This document shows, in pieces, positions 7,196 through 14,659 of a DNA stretch of 39,466 nt. A program made the translations under genes and the position numbers. The notes under the pieces were generated by a model. The model did not search any database. It had not been told where the DNA came from and worked only from the letters and a program-made list of their open reading frames with translations. Source of the stretch: JACVRW01 sp035705985 (lineage in GTDB: Bacteria; Actinomycetota; Thermoleophilia; Solirubrobacterales; Thermoleophilaceae); NCBI GenBank assembly GCA_035705985.1, contig DASSVP010000177.1, positions 1-39,466 of the forward strand, read 5' to 3'. How positions within the stretch are numbered: the first letter of the stretch is position 1; each line of letters opens with the position of its first letter.

Positions 7196-9038
7196 CGGCC
7201 GGCCCCCCATTCGACCACGCGCGTGCGGGGCTGTGTACCGCGAGCGCGAGGTACGAGTCGGTTGAGCGCATCATCAGGCGGGCGTCCACACAGCGATCGA
7301 GGAACGACCGCAGCACGTCCGGCGCGACGTCGTCGAGCGCAGGGTCCCGGGCGAGCCCGGAGAGCGAGCGTGCCCTGTCGCACGCGTCGTACGCCCGCGC
7401 CCGCCACCCGCGCAGACGCAGCGTGCGCCGCGGAGGCGGCGCGCGGTCGTCCACCACCGCGATCCCGTCGCCGTCGTTCACGCGGGTGAGCGCCCCGCGG
7501 TGCTCGTCGGCCATCCACGACCTGACCTTCTCGACCGTCTCGCCCGCGTAGGCGAGCGGCTTCCGGCCGTCGGCGTAGTCGTAGTCGAAGTAGTACGCGA
7601 TCCGCATCAGCGCGCTCCTCGGGAACGGGTACAGGTATGGGTACGGCCCGAGCGGCCGCACGTTGATCATCCCGTTTCCGGCCGGGTCCTGGTGGTAGGG
7701 GCTGAACCGGTCGAGCCGCACCGGGCCGTAGCCACTCGGCGGGTCGAGGAACCAGATCTGCTCGAACAGCCGCGGCATCCCCGCGTAGTCCTCCGGCTCC
7801 TCGCCTGGGAACCCGTACAGGACGTTCCATTCGGGCAGCACCCCGTGCTCGCGGCACCACTTGAGCAGCTGGACGTTCCTGAGCGCCGTGGTCCCCTTGC
7901 GCATCAGCCGGAGGACGTGGTCGCTCATGCTCTCGAGGCCCGGCTGGATCGCGTGCACGCCGGCGGCCGCGAGCAGCGCGACCTGCTCGCGCTTCAGGTT
8001 TGCCTTCACCTCGTAGAAGAGAGACAGCTCGGGGCCCTCCGTCGCCAGCACCGGGAGCACCGTCCTGAAGTAGCCCATGTCGAGAATGTTGTCCGCGATG
8101 TTGATGGCCGCGATGCCGTAGCGGTCGCGCAGGTGACGGAGCTCCGCGACCGCCCGCTCGGGCGACTTCGAGCGGAAGCGCATTCCGCCGCCGTTCAGCC
8201 CGCAGAACTTGCAGTGGGACTTCTCACCCCACCAGCACCCGCGCCCGGTCTCCGCGAGCATCGACGCTCCGACCGCCGTCGAGGCGGCGCTCGCGGCCCT
8301 GTCCCGGAAGAACGGGTCGAAGTCGGGATAGGGCAGCTCGTCGAGCTCCGTCACGAGCGGCGCGGGCCCGTTCGCGCGCGTCCGGGCGCCGTCGCGCCAC
8401 ACCAGGCCCCTGATGCCGCGCACGTCGCGGCCGTTACCGAGCGCCCTCACGAGCTCCGGGAAGGACCGGTCGGCCTCGCCGCTGAGGACGAAGTCGACGA
8501 ACGGGAAGCGGCGATGGAGCTCGCGCCCCATCGCCCCCTCCCAGTTCGCTCCCCCGAAGGCGATGGCCACGCCCGGGTGCGCCCGCTTGACGCGCCGCGC
8601 CATCGCCAGTGACGCGATGTTCTGCTCGAACGTGGACGTAAAGCCCACGACGTCGTAGTCCCCCCACGGAACCGCGTCCAGGCAGTGGCGCAGATACGGC
8701 TCGCACCAGGAGCGCACTCGCCTCAGGCGCGCGACGTCCTCGGCCCCGAGCCGCCACTCGCGGTGGAGCACGCCGCGTACGTAGCCCGCGTCCGCCTCGG
8801 GGCGCACGCCGTACAGCGACTCCGTGAACGCCCAGTCGCCGGCGAACGCCGTGTACGGCAGGCCTCGGTGAACCCAGAGGTAGTCCTCGACGCCGATGCA
8901 GTCCGCAAACGCGAAGGAGAGGTAGCGCGTCTCGCACTCGAACCCACGCTCGTGCAGCTCAGCCTGGAGCAACCCCAGGCCGAGCGCCGGCCGGTCCAGC
9001 GCCGCGAACGGCATGCTGGCGAGCAGGACGCTCGTCAT
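7188..9038 (-). CDS. B12-binding radical SAM RiPP-maturation protein (C-methyltransferase type)
   Basis: This 616-aa enzyme has an N-terminal cobalamin-binding-like domain (residues 1-200; GLGLLQAELHERG, DVVGFTSTFEQN, AFGGANWEG, VLSGEADRSF). A radical SAM core follows, with the cluster motif C-x7-C-x2-C at Cys268, Cys276 and Cys279 (TGRGCWWGEKSHCKFCGLNG). The strings MRFRSKSPERAVAEL, NIADNILDMGYF, LFYEVKANLKREQ, QPGLESMSDHVLRLMRKG and VRLDRFSPYHQDP are hallmarks of the RiPP maturation radical SAM protein 1 group. Those proteins methylate unactivated carbons of a peptide using SAM and cobalamin. The ATG at 9038 overlaps the protease stop (ATGA), and the 3' end overlaps the small prodomain-like gene by 8 bp. 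The C-terminal 130 residues are variable and may bind the peptide. The family call is firm; the substrate is unknown. Confidence 0.88.
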   Translation of the reverse strand: MTSVLLASMPFAALDRPALGLGLLQAELHERGFECETRYLSFAFADCIGVEDYLWVHRGLPYTAFAGDWAFTESLYGVRPEADAGYVRGVLHREWRLGAEDVARLRRVRSWCEPYLRHCLDAVPWGDYDVVGFTSTFEQNIASLAMARRVKRAHPGVAIAFGGANWEGAMGRELHRRFPFVDFVLSGEADRSFPELVRALGNGRDVRGIRGLVWRDGARTRANGPAPLVTELDELPYPDFDPFFRDRAASAASTAVGASMLAETGRGCWWGEKSHCKFCGLNGGGMRFRSKSPERAVAELRHLRDRYGIAAINIADNILDMGYFRTVLPVLATEGPELSLFYEVKANLKREQVALLAAAGVHAIQPGLESMSDHVLRLMRKGTTALRNVQLLKWCREHGVLPEWNVLYGFPGEEPEDYAGMPRLFEQIWFLDPPSGYGPVRLDRFSPYHQDPAGNGMINVRPLGPYPYLYPFPRSALMRIAYYFDYDYADGRKPLAYAGETVEKVRSWMADEHRGALTRVNDGDGIAVVDDRAPPPRRTLRLRGWRARAYDACDRARSLSGLARDPALDDVAPDVLRSFLDRCVDARLMMRSTDSYLALAVHSPARAWSNGGPADE

Positions 9039-10831
9039 TCGAGGTCCAGATCGCCCTCCGTCTCGAGGATCAGGTTCTCGAGCGCCGCCACGTCCTCGTC
9101 GGTCAGCGGCGCGCCGCCCGCGGGCTGCGCCCCCTCGGCCGGGCCGGGCCGCAGCGGGTCGATCGGCTCGATCGGCCGCGGCCTGAGCGGGGTCGGCGTG
9201 ATCGGCTCGATCGGGGGCCGGATCGGGGTCGGCGTGATCGGCAGCGGCGTGATCGGGGTCGGCCCGACGGTGACCGGCTGTATCGGCGGTGCGATCGGCC
9301 GGATCGGCCCGAGGCAGCGCACCTTCGCCATCAGCACGGCGGGATGCGCCGCCACGAGCCCCGCACCGGTGGCGAGGTCGTAACCCGTGCCCGCGGCGTT
9401 CCCGAAGACCGGGTGGTTCGTCCCGGTGGTGACGTCGCGCGCGGTGCGCATCAGGATGTCGCGCACCTGCGCGGGCGTGAGGCGCGGGCACGCCTGCTTG
9501 ATCAGCGCGCACACCCCGGCGATCTGCGGCGCGGCGGCGGACGTGCCGCTGAAAGCCGCCCAGCCGTCGTTGTTCGCGGTCTCGTCGCCGTTGGGGTGTG
9601 TGCCCCCGGCGTTGCCGATGTCGATCGTGTCGCCAGGCTGGAGCGGGAGCATGATGTAGATCGCCTTCGGCCGCATCCCCACGAGCCCCGAGACGTCGGG
9701 GACCTTCCGGTTCGCGTAGATCTGGCTGGCGAAGCCGCTCGCGTAGTCCGAGGCACGCATCGTCCCGTTGGGGTTCATGAACACGCCGCCCGCCGAGATC
9801 ACGTCCGGATGCTGGCCGGGGAACCCCCAGTGCCCGTTGCCGGCGCTGAACACGACGATGATCCCGCTTGCCACGGCCGCGGAGATCGCGGCGGCGAGCG
9901 CCTGATTGGCCGCGCTGAGCGGACCGGTCTGGACGCTCGAGCCCCACGAGCAGCTGATGATCTGGGGCCCGAGCGCGACGGCCGCGTTGAACGCGCCCGT
10001 GCTGTTCGCGAAGTTGATCTTCACCATCGTGAAGTCGATGTCCGGGGCGGCCGCGAAGGCGTTGGCCGACTCGCCCGTGCCATGCCCGCTCTCGTCGTTG
10101 TTCGGATTTGCCGCGCCGGGGCCGAGCACGACGGGCGCCGAGCGGTAGCCGCGCTGCGTGAAGTACGGGTGGCGGAACCAGCCGGAGTCCACCATCACGA
10201 GCCGTACGCCGCGCCCCGTGATCCCGCCACGGTGCACGCGGTCGGCGTCCACGCCGAGCGAGACGTCGCCGGGCACGTCGAGATGCCAGTACCTCGCCGG
10301 CGGCGCGAAGGCATTCTGGTGCGGGTACACCGGCTCCTCGAGCGCGATGCCCTCGAGCACGTCGTCGAACGAGGTCCCGCGGGTGGCGACGAGGCCGGGA
10401 AGGTCCGTCTCGGGGCACTCGACGAAGGTGGCTGTGTCCTCCTTGCCGCCCGGCTTGAGGACGGGACGCTCCTCGGTCACCAGCTCGGTGTTGAAGGCGT
10501 TCTCGTAGGTCTTCGCCGTTCCGGCGATGTTGATGGTGGTGCCCGAGGGCGATACCTGCAGGACGCGGAAGCCGGCCTCCTGGAGGCGGACGATTGCGGC
10601 CCGCGTGACCTCGTCGTCCGAGACGAAGTTCGCGACGGTGTCCTGGTTGATCGCGGCGCCCGCGTCGAAGAGCGGCGTGCCGCCCAGCGAATGCGGCGAG
10701 GCCTGGGCGTATACGAGGCGGGGCATATCGCCCGCGGTCTTCTTGCGCGAGCGGCTGCGGCCGCTTCCGCTTCCCGAAGAGCGCGAGCTTCGCGACTTGC
10801 TCGAACGGCTTCGACCCGGTGCGCGTGACAT
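9035..10831 (-). CDS. Cytoplasmic S8 serine protease with S53-like prodomain and Pro-rich tail
   Basis: The domains of this 598-aa protein are as follows. Residues 1-35 are an Arg/Ser/Lys-rich leader with no signal peptide. Residues 37-165 form a prodomain like the pro-kumamolisin activation domain. The subtilisin-fold catalytic domain follows, with Asp215 (VMVDSGW), His250 (ESGHGTGE), oxyanion Asn332 (FSAGNGH) and Ser431 (FSGTSAAAPQ). Residues 509-570 form a repetitive Pro/Ile/Thr tail (PTPITPLPITPTPIRPP), and residues 575-598 an acidic helix-like end (LTDEDVAALENLILETEGD). Lack of an export signal and coupling to a radical SAM maturase suggest it processes a peptide inside the cell. The tail may itself be a modification substrate, which is speculation. 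The ATG follows a strong GGAGGGA 7 nt upstream. The SARP heptads lie upstream of it. Confidence 0.85.
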   Translation of the reverse strand: MSRAPGRSRSSKSRSSRSSGSGSGRSRSRKKTAGDMPRLVYAQASPHSLGGTPLFDAGAAINQDTVANFVSDDEVTRAAIVRLQEAGFRVLQVSPSGTTINIAGTAKTYENAFNTELVTEERPVLKPGGKEDTATFVECPETDLPGLVATRGTSFDDVLEGIALEEPVYPHQNAFAPPARYWHLDVPGDVSLGVDADRVHRGGITGRGVRLVMVDSGWFRHPYFTQRGYRSAPVVLGPGAANPNNDESGHGTGESANAFAAAPDIDFTMVKINFANSTGAFNAAVALGPQIISCSWGSSVQTGPLSAANQALAAAISAAVASGIIVVFSAGNGHWGFPGQHPDVISAGGVFMNPNGTMRASDYASGFASQIYANRKVPDVSGLVGMRPKAIYIMLPLQPGDTIDIGNAGGTHPNGDETANNDGWAAFSGTSAAAPQIAGVCALIKQACPRLTPAQVRDILMRTARDVTTGTNHPVFGNAAGTGYDLATGAGLVAAHPAVLMAKVRCLGPIRPIAPPIQPVTVGPTPITPLPITPTPIRPPIEPITPTPLRPRPIEPIDPLRPGPAEGAQPAGGAPLTDEDVAALENLILETEGDLDLE

Positions 10832-10838
10832 GAGCGGC

Positions 10839-10845
10839 TCCCTCC
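10839..10845 (-). promoter_or_regulatory. Strong ribosome-binding site of the S8 protease gene
   Basis: The minus strand reads GGAGGGA followed by 7 bases and the ATG at 10831. It is one of the best Shine-Dalgarno matches in the window and fixes the first Met rather than the internal Met36 (MPRLVYAQ) as the start. Confidence 0.75.
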
Positions 10846-10862
10846 GGCTCTGTGTTTCGATG

Positions 10863-10905
10863 AGCCTGGAACGATTGCGTCACCTGGGCGTCACGCGGGC
10901 GTCAC
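10863..10905 (-). promoter_or_regulatory. SARP-type operator and promoter: three GTGACGC heptads at 11-bp spacing
   Basis: On the minus strand three identical heptamers GTGACGC sit at 10905-10899, 10894-10888 and 10883-10877, separated by CCGC and CCAG, giving an exact 11-bp period. Eight bases after the last one comes CAGGCT (10868-10863), usable as a -10 element (xAxxxT). Known SARP activators bind direct heptad repeats with 11-bp spacing about 8 bp ahead of the -10. The element lies between the SARP gene and the protease operon, 32 bp before the ribosome-site/ATG region. The repeats are direct observation; binding by the adjacent SARP is inference from that established architecture. Confidence 0.75.
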
Positions 10906-10921
10906 CGCCCCGCAGGCCCGT

Positions 10922-11761
10922 CTACCTCGTGAGCCGGGACGCCTGGAAGGGCAGGGCCGACACCAGCAGGCGCATCTCGAGCGAGGGCTCCCAGCCGAGC
11001 CGCTGCGCCAGCACGTCGCGACAGCTCCGATACTGCTGGAGGGCCTCACCCGGGTTCCCGGCCGCGAGGTGTGCAGCGATCAGGACCCTGTGCGCGCTCT
11101 CGCGGAGGCGGTCCGCCGCCACCGCCGCCACGCCGGCCTGGACCGCCTCGGGGAAGCGCCCGTCCGCGGTCAGCTCGATGCACAGGCGCTCGAGCGCACT
11201 GAGCCTGAGCTGCCGGAAGCGCTCGCGCTCGATCTCGAGCCACTCGTCGTACCAGTCGGGCAGGAGCTCCCCGCTCTCGCTGAGCGTCTCGAGGTCGTCG
11301 TCCCACGGGCGGGCGTGGTGATGGATCAGCCGGCGCGCGCGGGCGCTCACGTCGCGGAGGTCGACCGCCACGTCGGGGCGCAGCGCGAGGTGGCTGGCAG
11401 GCTCGTCCGCGAGGACACCATGCGCGTCGCCGAACCGCCAGAGCGCCGTGCGCAGGTTCGCGTTCGCTCGTTCCTGGCTCGACTCCGGCCAGAGACACCC
11501 CGCGACGAACGGCCGCTGCACCGGCCGGGGCTGAAGCGCCAGGAACGCGAGCACCCGCTGCGCGCTGAACGCGAGGCGCCGCGGAGCGTCGTCGACGACC
11601 AACTCGAAGCCACCCAGAAGCGCAAGCCGCCGCGTGCCGGCCCGGCCGAATTGAGATTTGGTGCTCGTGCCCTGACCGTACGCCGATGTTTTTCCAGGGT
11701 CAAGGTGCCAGCGACCCGTGCGGCAGGGATGCGCAGGTTTCGAGGGAAATCGCGCCCCCAC
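10922..11761 (-). CDS. SARP-family transcriptional activator (winged helix + BTAD)
   Basis: The protein has an OmpR-like winged-helix domain (RRLALLGGFELVVDDAPRRL, LAFLALQPRPVQRPFVAGCL, WPESSQERANANLRTALWR). A BTAD domain follows (SGELLPDWYDEWLEIERERF to YRSCRDVLAQRLGWEPSLEM). This is the minimal layout of Streptomyces antibiotic regulatory proteins, activators of specialised-metabolite clusters. The stop lies 16 bp before the first heptad, and the next gene downstream is the S8 protease, so it is very likely the local activator of that operon. The start is uncertain. The frame opens at GTG 11842 inside the upstream lipoprotein gene, and GTG 11761 is the first start outside most of it. The domain itself only begins near 11626, so a shorter product is possible although no ATG/GTG is near. 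Confidence 0.8.
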   Translation of the reverse strand: MGARFPSKPAHPCRTGRWHLDPGKTSAYGQGTSTKSQFGRAGTRRLALLGGFELVVDDAPRRLAFSAQRVLAFLALQPRPVQRPFVAGCLWPESSQERANANLRTALWRFGDAHGVLADEPASHLALRPDVAVDLRDVSARARRLIHHHARPWDDDLETLSESGELLPDWYDEWLEIERERFRQLRLSALERLCIELTADGRFPEAVQAGVAAVAADRLRESAHRVLIAAHLAAGNPGEALQQYRSCRDVLAQRLGWEPSLEMRLLVSALPFQASRLTR

Positions 11762-11778
11762 CGGCCTGGTCAGGCCGG
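11761..11778. terminator. Possible hairpin at the lipoprotein stop codon
   Basis: CCGGCCTG, GT, CAGGCCGG is a perfect 8-bp inverted repeat overlapping the lipoprotein stop (11770-11772). No T-run follows, so it may be a weak terminator or an mRNA hairpin between the lipoprotein and SARP genes. It also overlaps the candidate GTG start of the SARP gene. Confidence 0.35.
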
Positions 11779-12291
11779 ACGAGGCTTGCCCCCCGGACCG
11801 ACGACCCACCACAGGCCGCCGTTCAAATCGACGTTGTGACACCGCACCTCGCCAGGCGACTCATGCGCGTAGAAGTAGAGCGGCTTACCGGCGTAGGTGA
11901 CCTGCATGCGGCCGTCGCGTCGCTCGATCGTCCCGAGCAGCGACCGGTCCACGCCCCTGCCGGCATTGGGCGGCGCCTCGGTATAGACGGGTGGCCAAGC
12001 CTCGGCGCACTCGCCGTAGCAGACGGTCTCGTTCGGGCGGTCGTTTTCGAAGACGTAGATCGCCTGCCTCGCCGAGTCGAACAGCATCGAGCCGAACTCG
12101 GAGCCGCGGACCACGATCGTCGCAGCCTTGCGGCGCTTGCCCGCAGGCTCGTTCGTGGGGGCGGCCTCGTCCCTCTCGGTCACGCCGCCGCCACCGTCGG
12201 ACACCCGCGTCGTCACGTCGCCGTCGCCGCCGCACCCACCGAGGACCGCGGCAGACGCTGCAGCCGCGATCGCGAGTCGCCTCGTGCGCAT
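11770..12291 (-). CDS. Secreted lipoprotein with PF03640-type repeats
   Basis: This 173-aa protein has a lipoprotein signal: MRTRRLAIAAAASAAVLGGC ends in a lipobox, with Cys20 the predicted lipidated residue. A Gly/Asp/Thr-rich linker follows. Two copies of the secreted-repeat motif come next: GSMLFDSARQAIYVFENDRP with the ECAEAWPPV segment, then GRMQVTYAGKPLYFYAHE with GGLWWVVGPGG. The family is common in actinobacteria next to redox or membrane genes, but its function is unknown. The protein would be anchored outside the membrane. The gene lies 22 bp downstream of the SRPBCC gene and upstream of the SARP gene on the same strand. Confidence 0.8.
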   Translation of the reverse strand: MRTRRLAIAAAASAAVLGGCGGDGDVTTRVSDGGGGVTERDEAAPTNEPAGKRRKAATIVVRGSEFGSMLFDSARQAIYVFENDRPNETVCYGECAEAWPPVYTEAPPNAGRGVDRSLLGTIERRDGRMQVTYAGKPLYFYAHESPGEVRCHNVDLNGGLWWVVGPGGKPRPA

Positions 12292-12313
12292 GCCCGCAGT
12301 CTCCAGGCGTGCC

Positions 12314-12958
12314 TTACGGCGACCTAAAGGTCTGCCGCTCGGCCGCGAGCCGCTCGGCGCGCTCCTTGATTCCGAGGAGCATCTTGCGCTCCATCACCAG
12401 CGAGCCGGGCTCCATCACGAGCATCCCGAGGCGCTGCCCGGCGGATGCTCCCTTCATCGCGATCCGGTTGCGGCTGATCAGCCGGGTCGAGCCGTTCTGA
12501 GGTTCGAGGAAGAATGTCCAGACCCAATCGCCGGCCTCGGAGCGGTTCGAGAGAACGCGCTCGGGCTCGAGCAGCTCGACCCGCATCCCGGGTCCTCCCT
12601 TCGGAGCCCGCAGGACGTCGCCGACCTCGAGCTGCTGCCACGCCGCCACGATCGTGTCCGCGCTGTGCATGTCGAGCCCGAACAGGTTCTCGATCCAGTC
12701 GTAGGTGTAGGCGCCGGCACGCCCCGGCCCCATCTGGACGAGCCACGGCCAGATTGCCGACGGAGGAGCATCGATCTCGATCGCGCGCGTCGCGAGTACG
12801 TCGGGCGCCTCGAGCAGATCGTCCCCCGGCAGCGGCCGCTCCGCCTCGCCCGCCGTGGCGCCCCAGGTCAGGACCCAGTCGCGCAGATGGCGCCGGTAGA
12901 GGCGCTCGCCCACCACGCTCGCCGCGACGGCACCGGCGATGACGACAAGCTTGCGCAC
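12314..12958 (-). CDS. Membrane-anchored SRPBCC-like protein
   Basis: The GTG at 12958 gives a 214-aa protein with one N-terminal hydrophobic segment (VRKLVVIAGAVAASVVGERL). An SRPBCC-like ligand-binding domain follows: LATRAIEIDAPPSAIWPWLV at its start, MRVELLEPERVLSNRSE and WVWTFFLEP in the middle, and MLLGIKERAER in the closing helix. The YDWIENLFGLDMHSAD segment is typical of a SRPBCC subgroup in actinobacteria. The ligand is unknown. The longer frame from 13042 has a low-complexity start close to the tRNA gene and is less likely. It probably forms a unit with the downstream lipoprotein gene. Confidence 0.75.
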   Translation of the reverse strand: MRKLVVIAGAVAASVVGERLYRRHLRDWVLTWGATAGEAERPLPGDDLLEAPDVLATRAIEIDAPPSAIWPWLVQMGPGRAGAYTYDWIENLFGLDMHSADTIVAAWQQLEVGDVLRAPKGGPGMRVELLEPERVLSNRSEAGDWVWTFFLEPQNGSTRLISRNRIAMKGASAGQRLGMLVMEPGSLVMERKMLLGIKERAERLAAERQTFRSP

Positions 12959-13054
12959 GAGCGGACTATGCCCAGAGGCGCACGGCTTCCCACACGCCGC
13001 ATCGCGCCGCCAACCCGCTGCTAGATTGCGAACGTCGCCCAAGAGGGCGCGCGT

Positions 13055-13128
13055 GGTGGGCGTAGCTCAGCAGGTAGAGCTCCTGGTTGTGGTCCAGGCG
13101 GTCGCGGGTTCGAGTCCCGTCGCTCACC
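13055..13128 (+). tRNA. tRNA-His (anticodon GTG)
   Basis: A full cloverleaf can be drawn. The acceptor stem is GTGGGCG with CGCTCAC, the D arm GCTC...GAGC, the anticodon stem CCTGG with CCAGG around TTGTGGT (anticodon GTG at 13089-13091), and the T arm GCGGG-TTCGAGT-CCCGT (the outer pair is G-T). An extra G before the acceptor stem (13055) faces C73 (13128), the His identity G-1:C73 pair. CCA is not encoded. It stands alone with no flanking tRNA. Confidence 0.95.
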
Positions 13129-13397
13129 CTCCACGGACCTTCTGCAAAGCGGGGGTCTGGACGCTCTCAAGCTCGCGGCCGTGGCGTCGGCGGGCTCCGT
13201 GGCCTCACCGTGGCCTCAGTATCTAGCTTGGCCCGGATCGCTTTCCTGGGGTGGCCACCAGGCTTGCGAGCTGGGAGGCGATTCGCAGCTACGACCACGG
13301 CGGTGGCTGCCTCCTCGCAGTTACTGCCGCAGCGCGTGGGCGACGGTTGCGTCACCGATCAGTGCGCAGGGTCGAGTGCGCGAGTCGGCTCCTGGTC
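13129..13397. other. Non-coding gap after tRNA-His, with an 11-bp tandem repeat
   Basis: No convincing gene is seen in this 269-bp stretch. It holds a perfect tandem copy of CCGTGGCCTCA at 13197-13207 and 13208-13218. The 3' side of a tRNA is a usual integration site for mobile elements, but no integrase or copy of the tRNA 3' end is recognisable here. Confidence 0.4.
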
Positions 13398-14432
13398 CTA
13401 CTCGAGCGGCGCGGTGCGCAGCACGCCGTCCTTCATCCAGCTGAGCGTGCCGTCCGCGAGTGTGAGCGAGGTGGGGTCGATGTTCCCGGAGTCGAGCAGC
13501 CGCGTCGAGTTCCAGCAGACAGAGTACGGCGCTGGGAGACAGGTCACGATCGTGGGCTCGATGACGCGCACCTCCGTCGGGGCCCCCAGGAATCGTCCTG
13601 CCGCGATGAAGGCCGCGGTTCCAGCGGAGCTCAGGACCAGGTCGGCCACGGCACCATCACTCGGCGACCTGCGAAAGCGGGCGCCGTTCCGAAGGTCGGT
13701 GACGACGACGCTGCGGCCGCAGCTCGCCGCGCAGCCGATGCTCACCCAGCCGGCGTACGGACCGCCCAGCCGGAAGAGCTCCCCCACGGACTGGTCGCCG
13801 CTCGCGCTCAGGCCGCCGAGGAACACCCGCGTATCGGTGGAGAACAGGCAGCCATACACGCGCGTGTCAAAGTCACCGTACGTGCGGTGCTGGAAGATGC
13901 GCCCTTCCGCGCTGAGCGCCAGCGTGCGCGCCGGATGCGTCCGGCAGTCGCGGAACGGAACGAGCCCGACGTGCTCGAGTTGCACCACTGTCGGCCCCGC
14001 GCGGCAGAAGCCCGGGCGGCGACGATCTCGCGGATTGGGCGGCCGTTTCCTCACCGAGACGACGAGCCGCGCTGCCCAGCGCCGCCTGAAGCGCCCGCGC
14101 GCGACGATACTCGTGCCGGCGCGCCGTTCGGTGAAGCGAAACCTACCGTCGGGACGGATGGCCGCGGGCGCCGTCAGCCTCAGCCGCGCGCCGACCTCAG
14201 CACGGCCGCGCTCGCGCGCGCACGGAGCCCAGGCGCCGACAGCCGTTCCTGGCGCGATCCTGCGTCCGGAGCGTGAGACGAGGAGCCGCCCCGATGCCTG
14301 CTGGTCGGTGCGGTCATCGTACGCCGCGCCGGCGTACGCGCCGCCGGCGAGCGGAGTCGCCGCCGAGGCGCCGGCCGCCTGCAGCAGCAACAGCACGCCG
14401 GCCAGAATCATCGCGAGCGTCGTCAAGCGCAT
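13398..14432 (-). CDS. Secreted hypothetical protein
   Basis: From ATG 14432 the product is 344 aa with a clear Sec signal (MRLTTLAMILAGVLLLLQAA, with cleavage near GASAATP). The rest is Arg- and Gly-rich with paired Cys residues (PGFCRAG...FRDCRTH; YGCLFSTDTR; IGCAASCGRS; TCLPAPYSVCW), as in exported proteins with disulfides. Repeating segments such as RTLALSAEGRIFQH, CGRSVVVTDLRNGARFRRS and TSLTLADGTLSWMKDG, each ending in a short beta hairpin, suggest a propeller-like or beta-rich fold. No family is recognised. The upstream ATG at 14474 would place extra residues before the signal and is less likely. It stands alone between tRNA-His and the RibD-like gene. Confidence 0.75.
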   Translation of the reverse strand: MRLTTLAMILAGVLLLLQAAGASAATPLAGGAYAGAAYDDRTDQQASGRLLVSRSGRRIAPGTAVGAWAPCARERGRAEVGARLRLTAPAAIRPDGRFRFTERRAGTSIVARGRFRRRWAARLVVSVRKRPPNPRDRRRPGFCRAGPTVVQLEHVGLVPFRDCRTHPARTLALSAEGRIFQHRTYGDFDTRVYGCLFSTDTRVFLGGLSASGDQSVGELFRLGGPYAGWVSIGCAASCGRSVVVTDLRNGARFRRSPSDGAVADLVLSSAGTAAFIAAGRFLGAPTEVRVIEPTIVTCLPAPYSVCWNSTRLLDSGNIDPTSLTLADGTLSWMKDGVLRTAPLE

Positions 14433-14539
14433 CTCAACGCAACCTTGCCATCCCGATCCGGCTCCTGCCACCAAGCGCGCTGTGAGCCGCCGCCGCCAAA
14501 GCTGGCGCAGCGGTCACCTTCGAAGATCGCCACGTTGAG

Positions 14540-14557
14540 GCTCAGGGTCGCCTGAGC
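14540..14557. terminator. Weak hairpin downstream of the RibD-like gene
   Basis: GCTCAGG, GTCG, CCTGAGC forms a 7-bp stem with a 4-base loop in the gap 14433-14659. It lies about 100 bp past the stop of the minus-strand reductase gene, so it could end that transcript. There is no T-run, so confidence is low. Confidence 0.3.
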
Positions 14558-14659
14558 GGCCGAGGGCGGGTTCCCCGAGACGGCGGCCGGACCTCTTACC
14601 GACCGCCCGGGATGGGCGCTTCCAGCTTCTCGTCGGGGTCCAGGTGATGGTTGCCCGGG

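Noticed and set aside
9130..9310. Repeated GATCGG/GTGATCGG strings
   Set aside because: They result from the Pro-Ile/Thr codons of the protease tail and are not an independent DNA repeat.
13120..13397. Possible mobile-element attachment site at the tRNA-His 3' end
   Set aside because: No second copy of the tRNA 3' end and no integrase found in the window.
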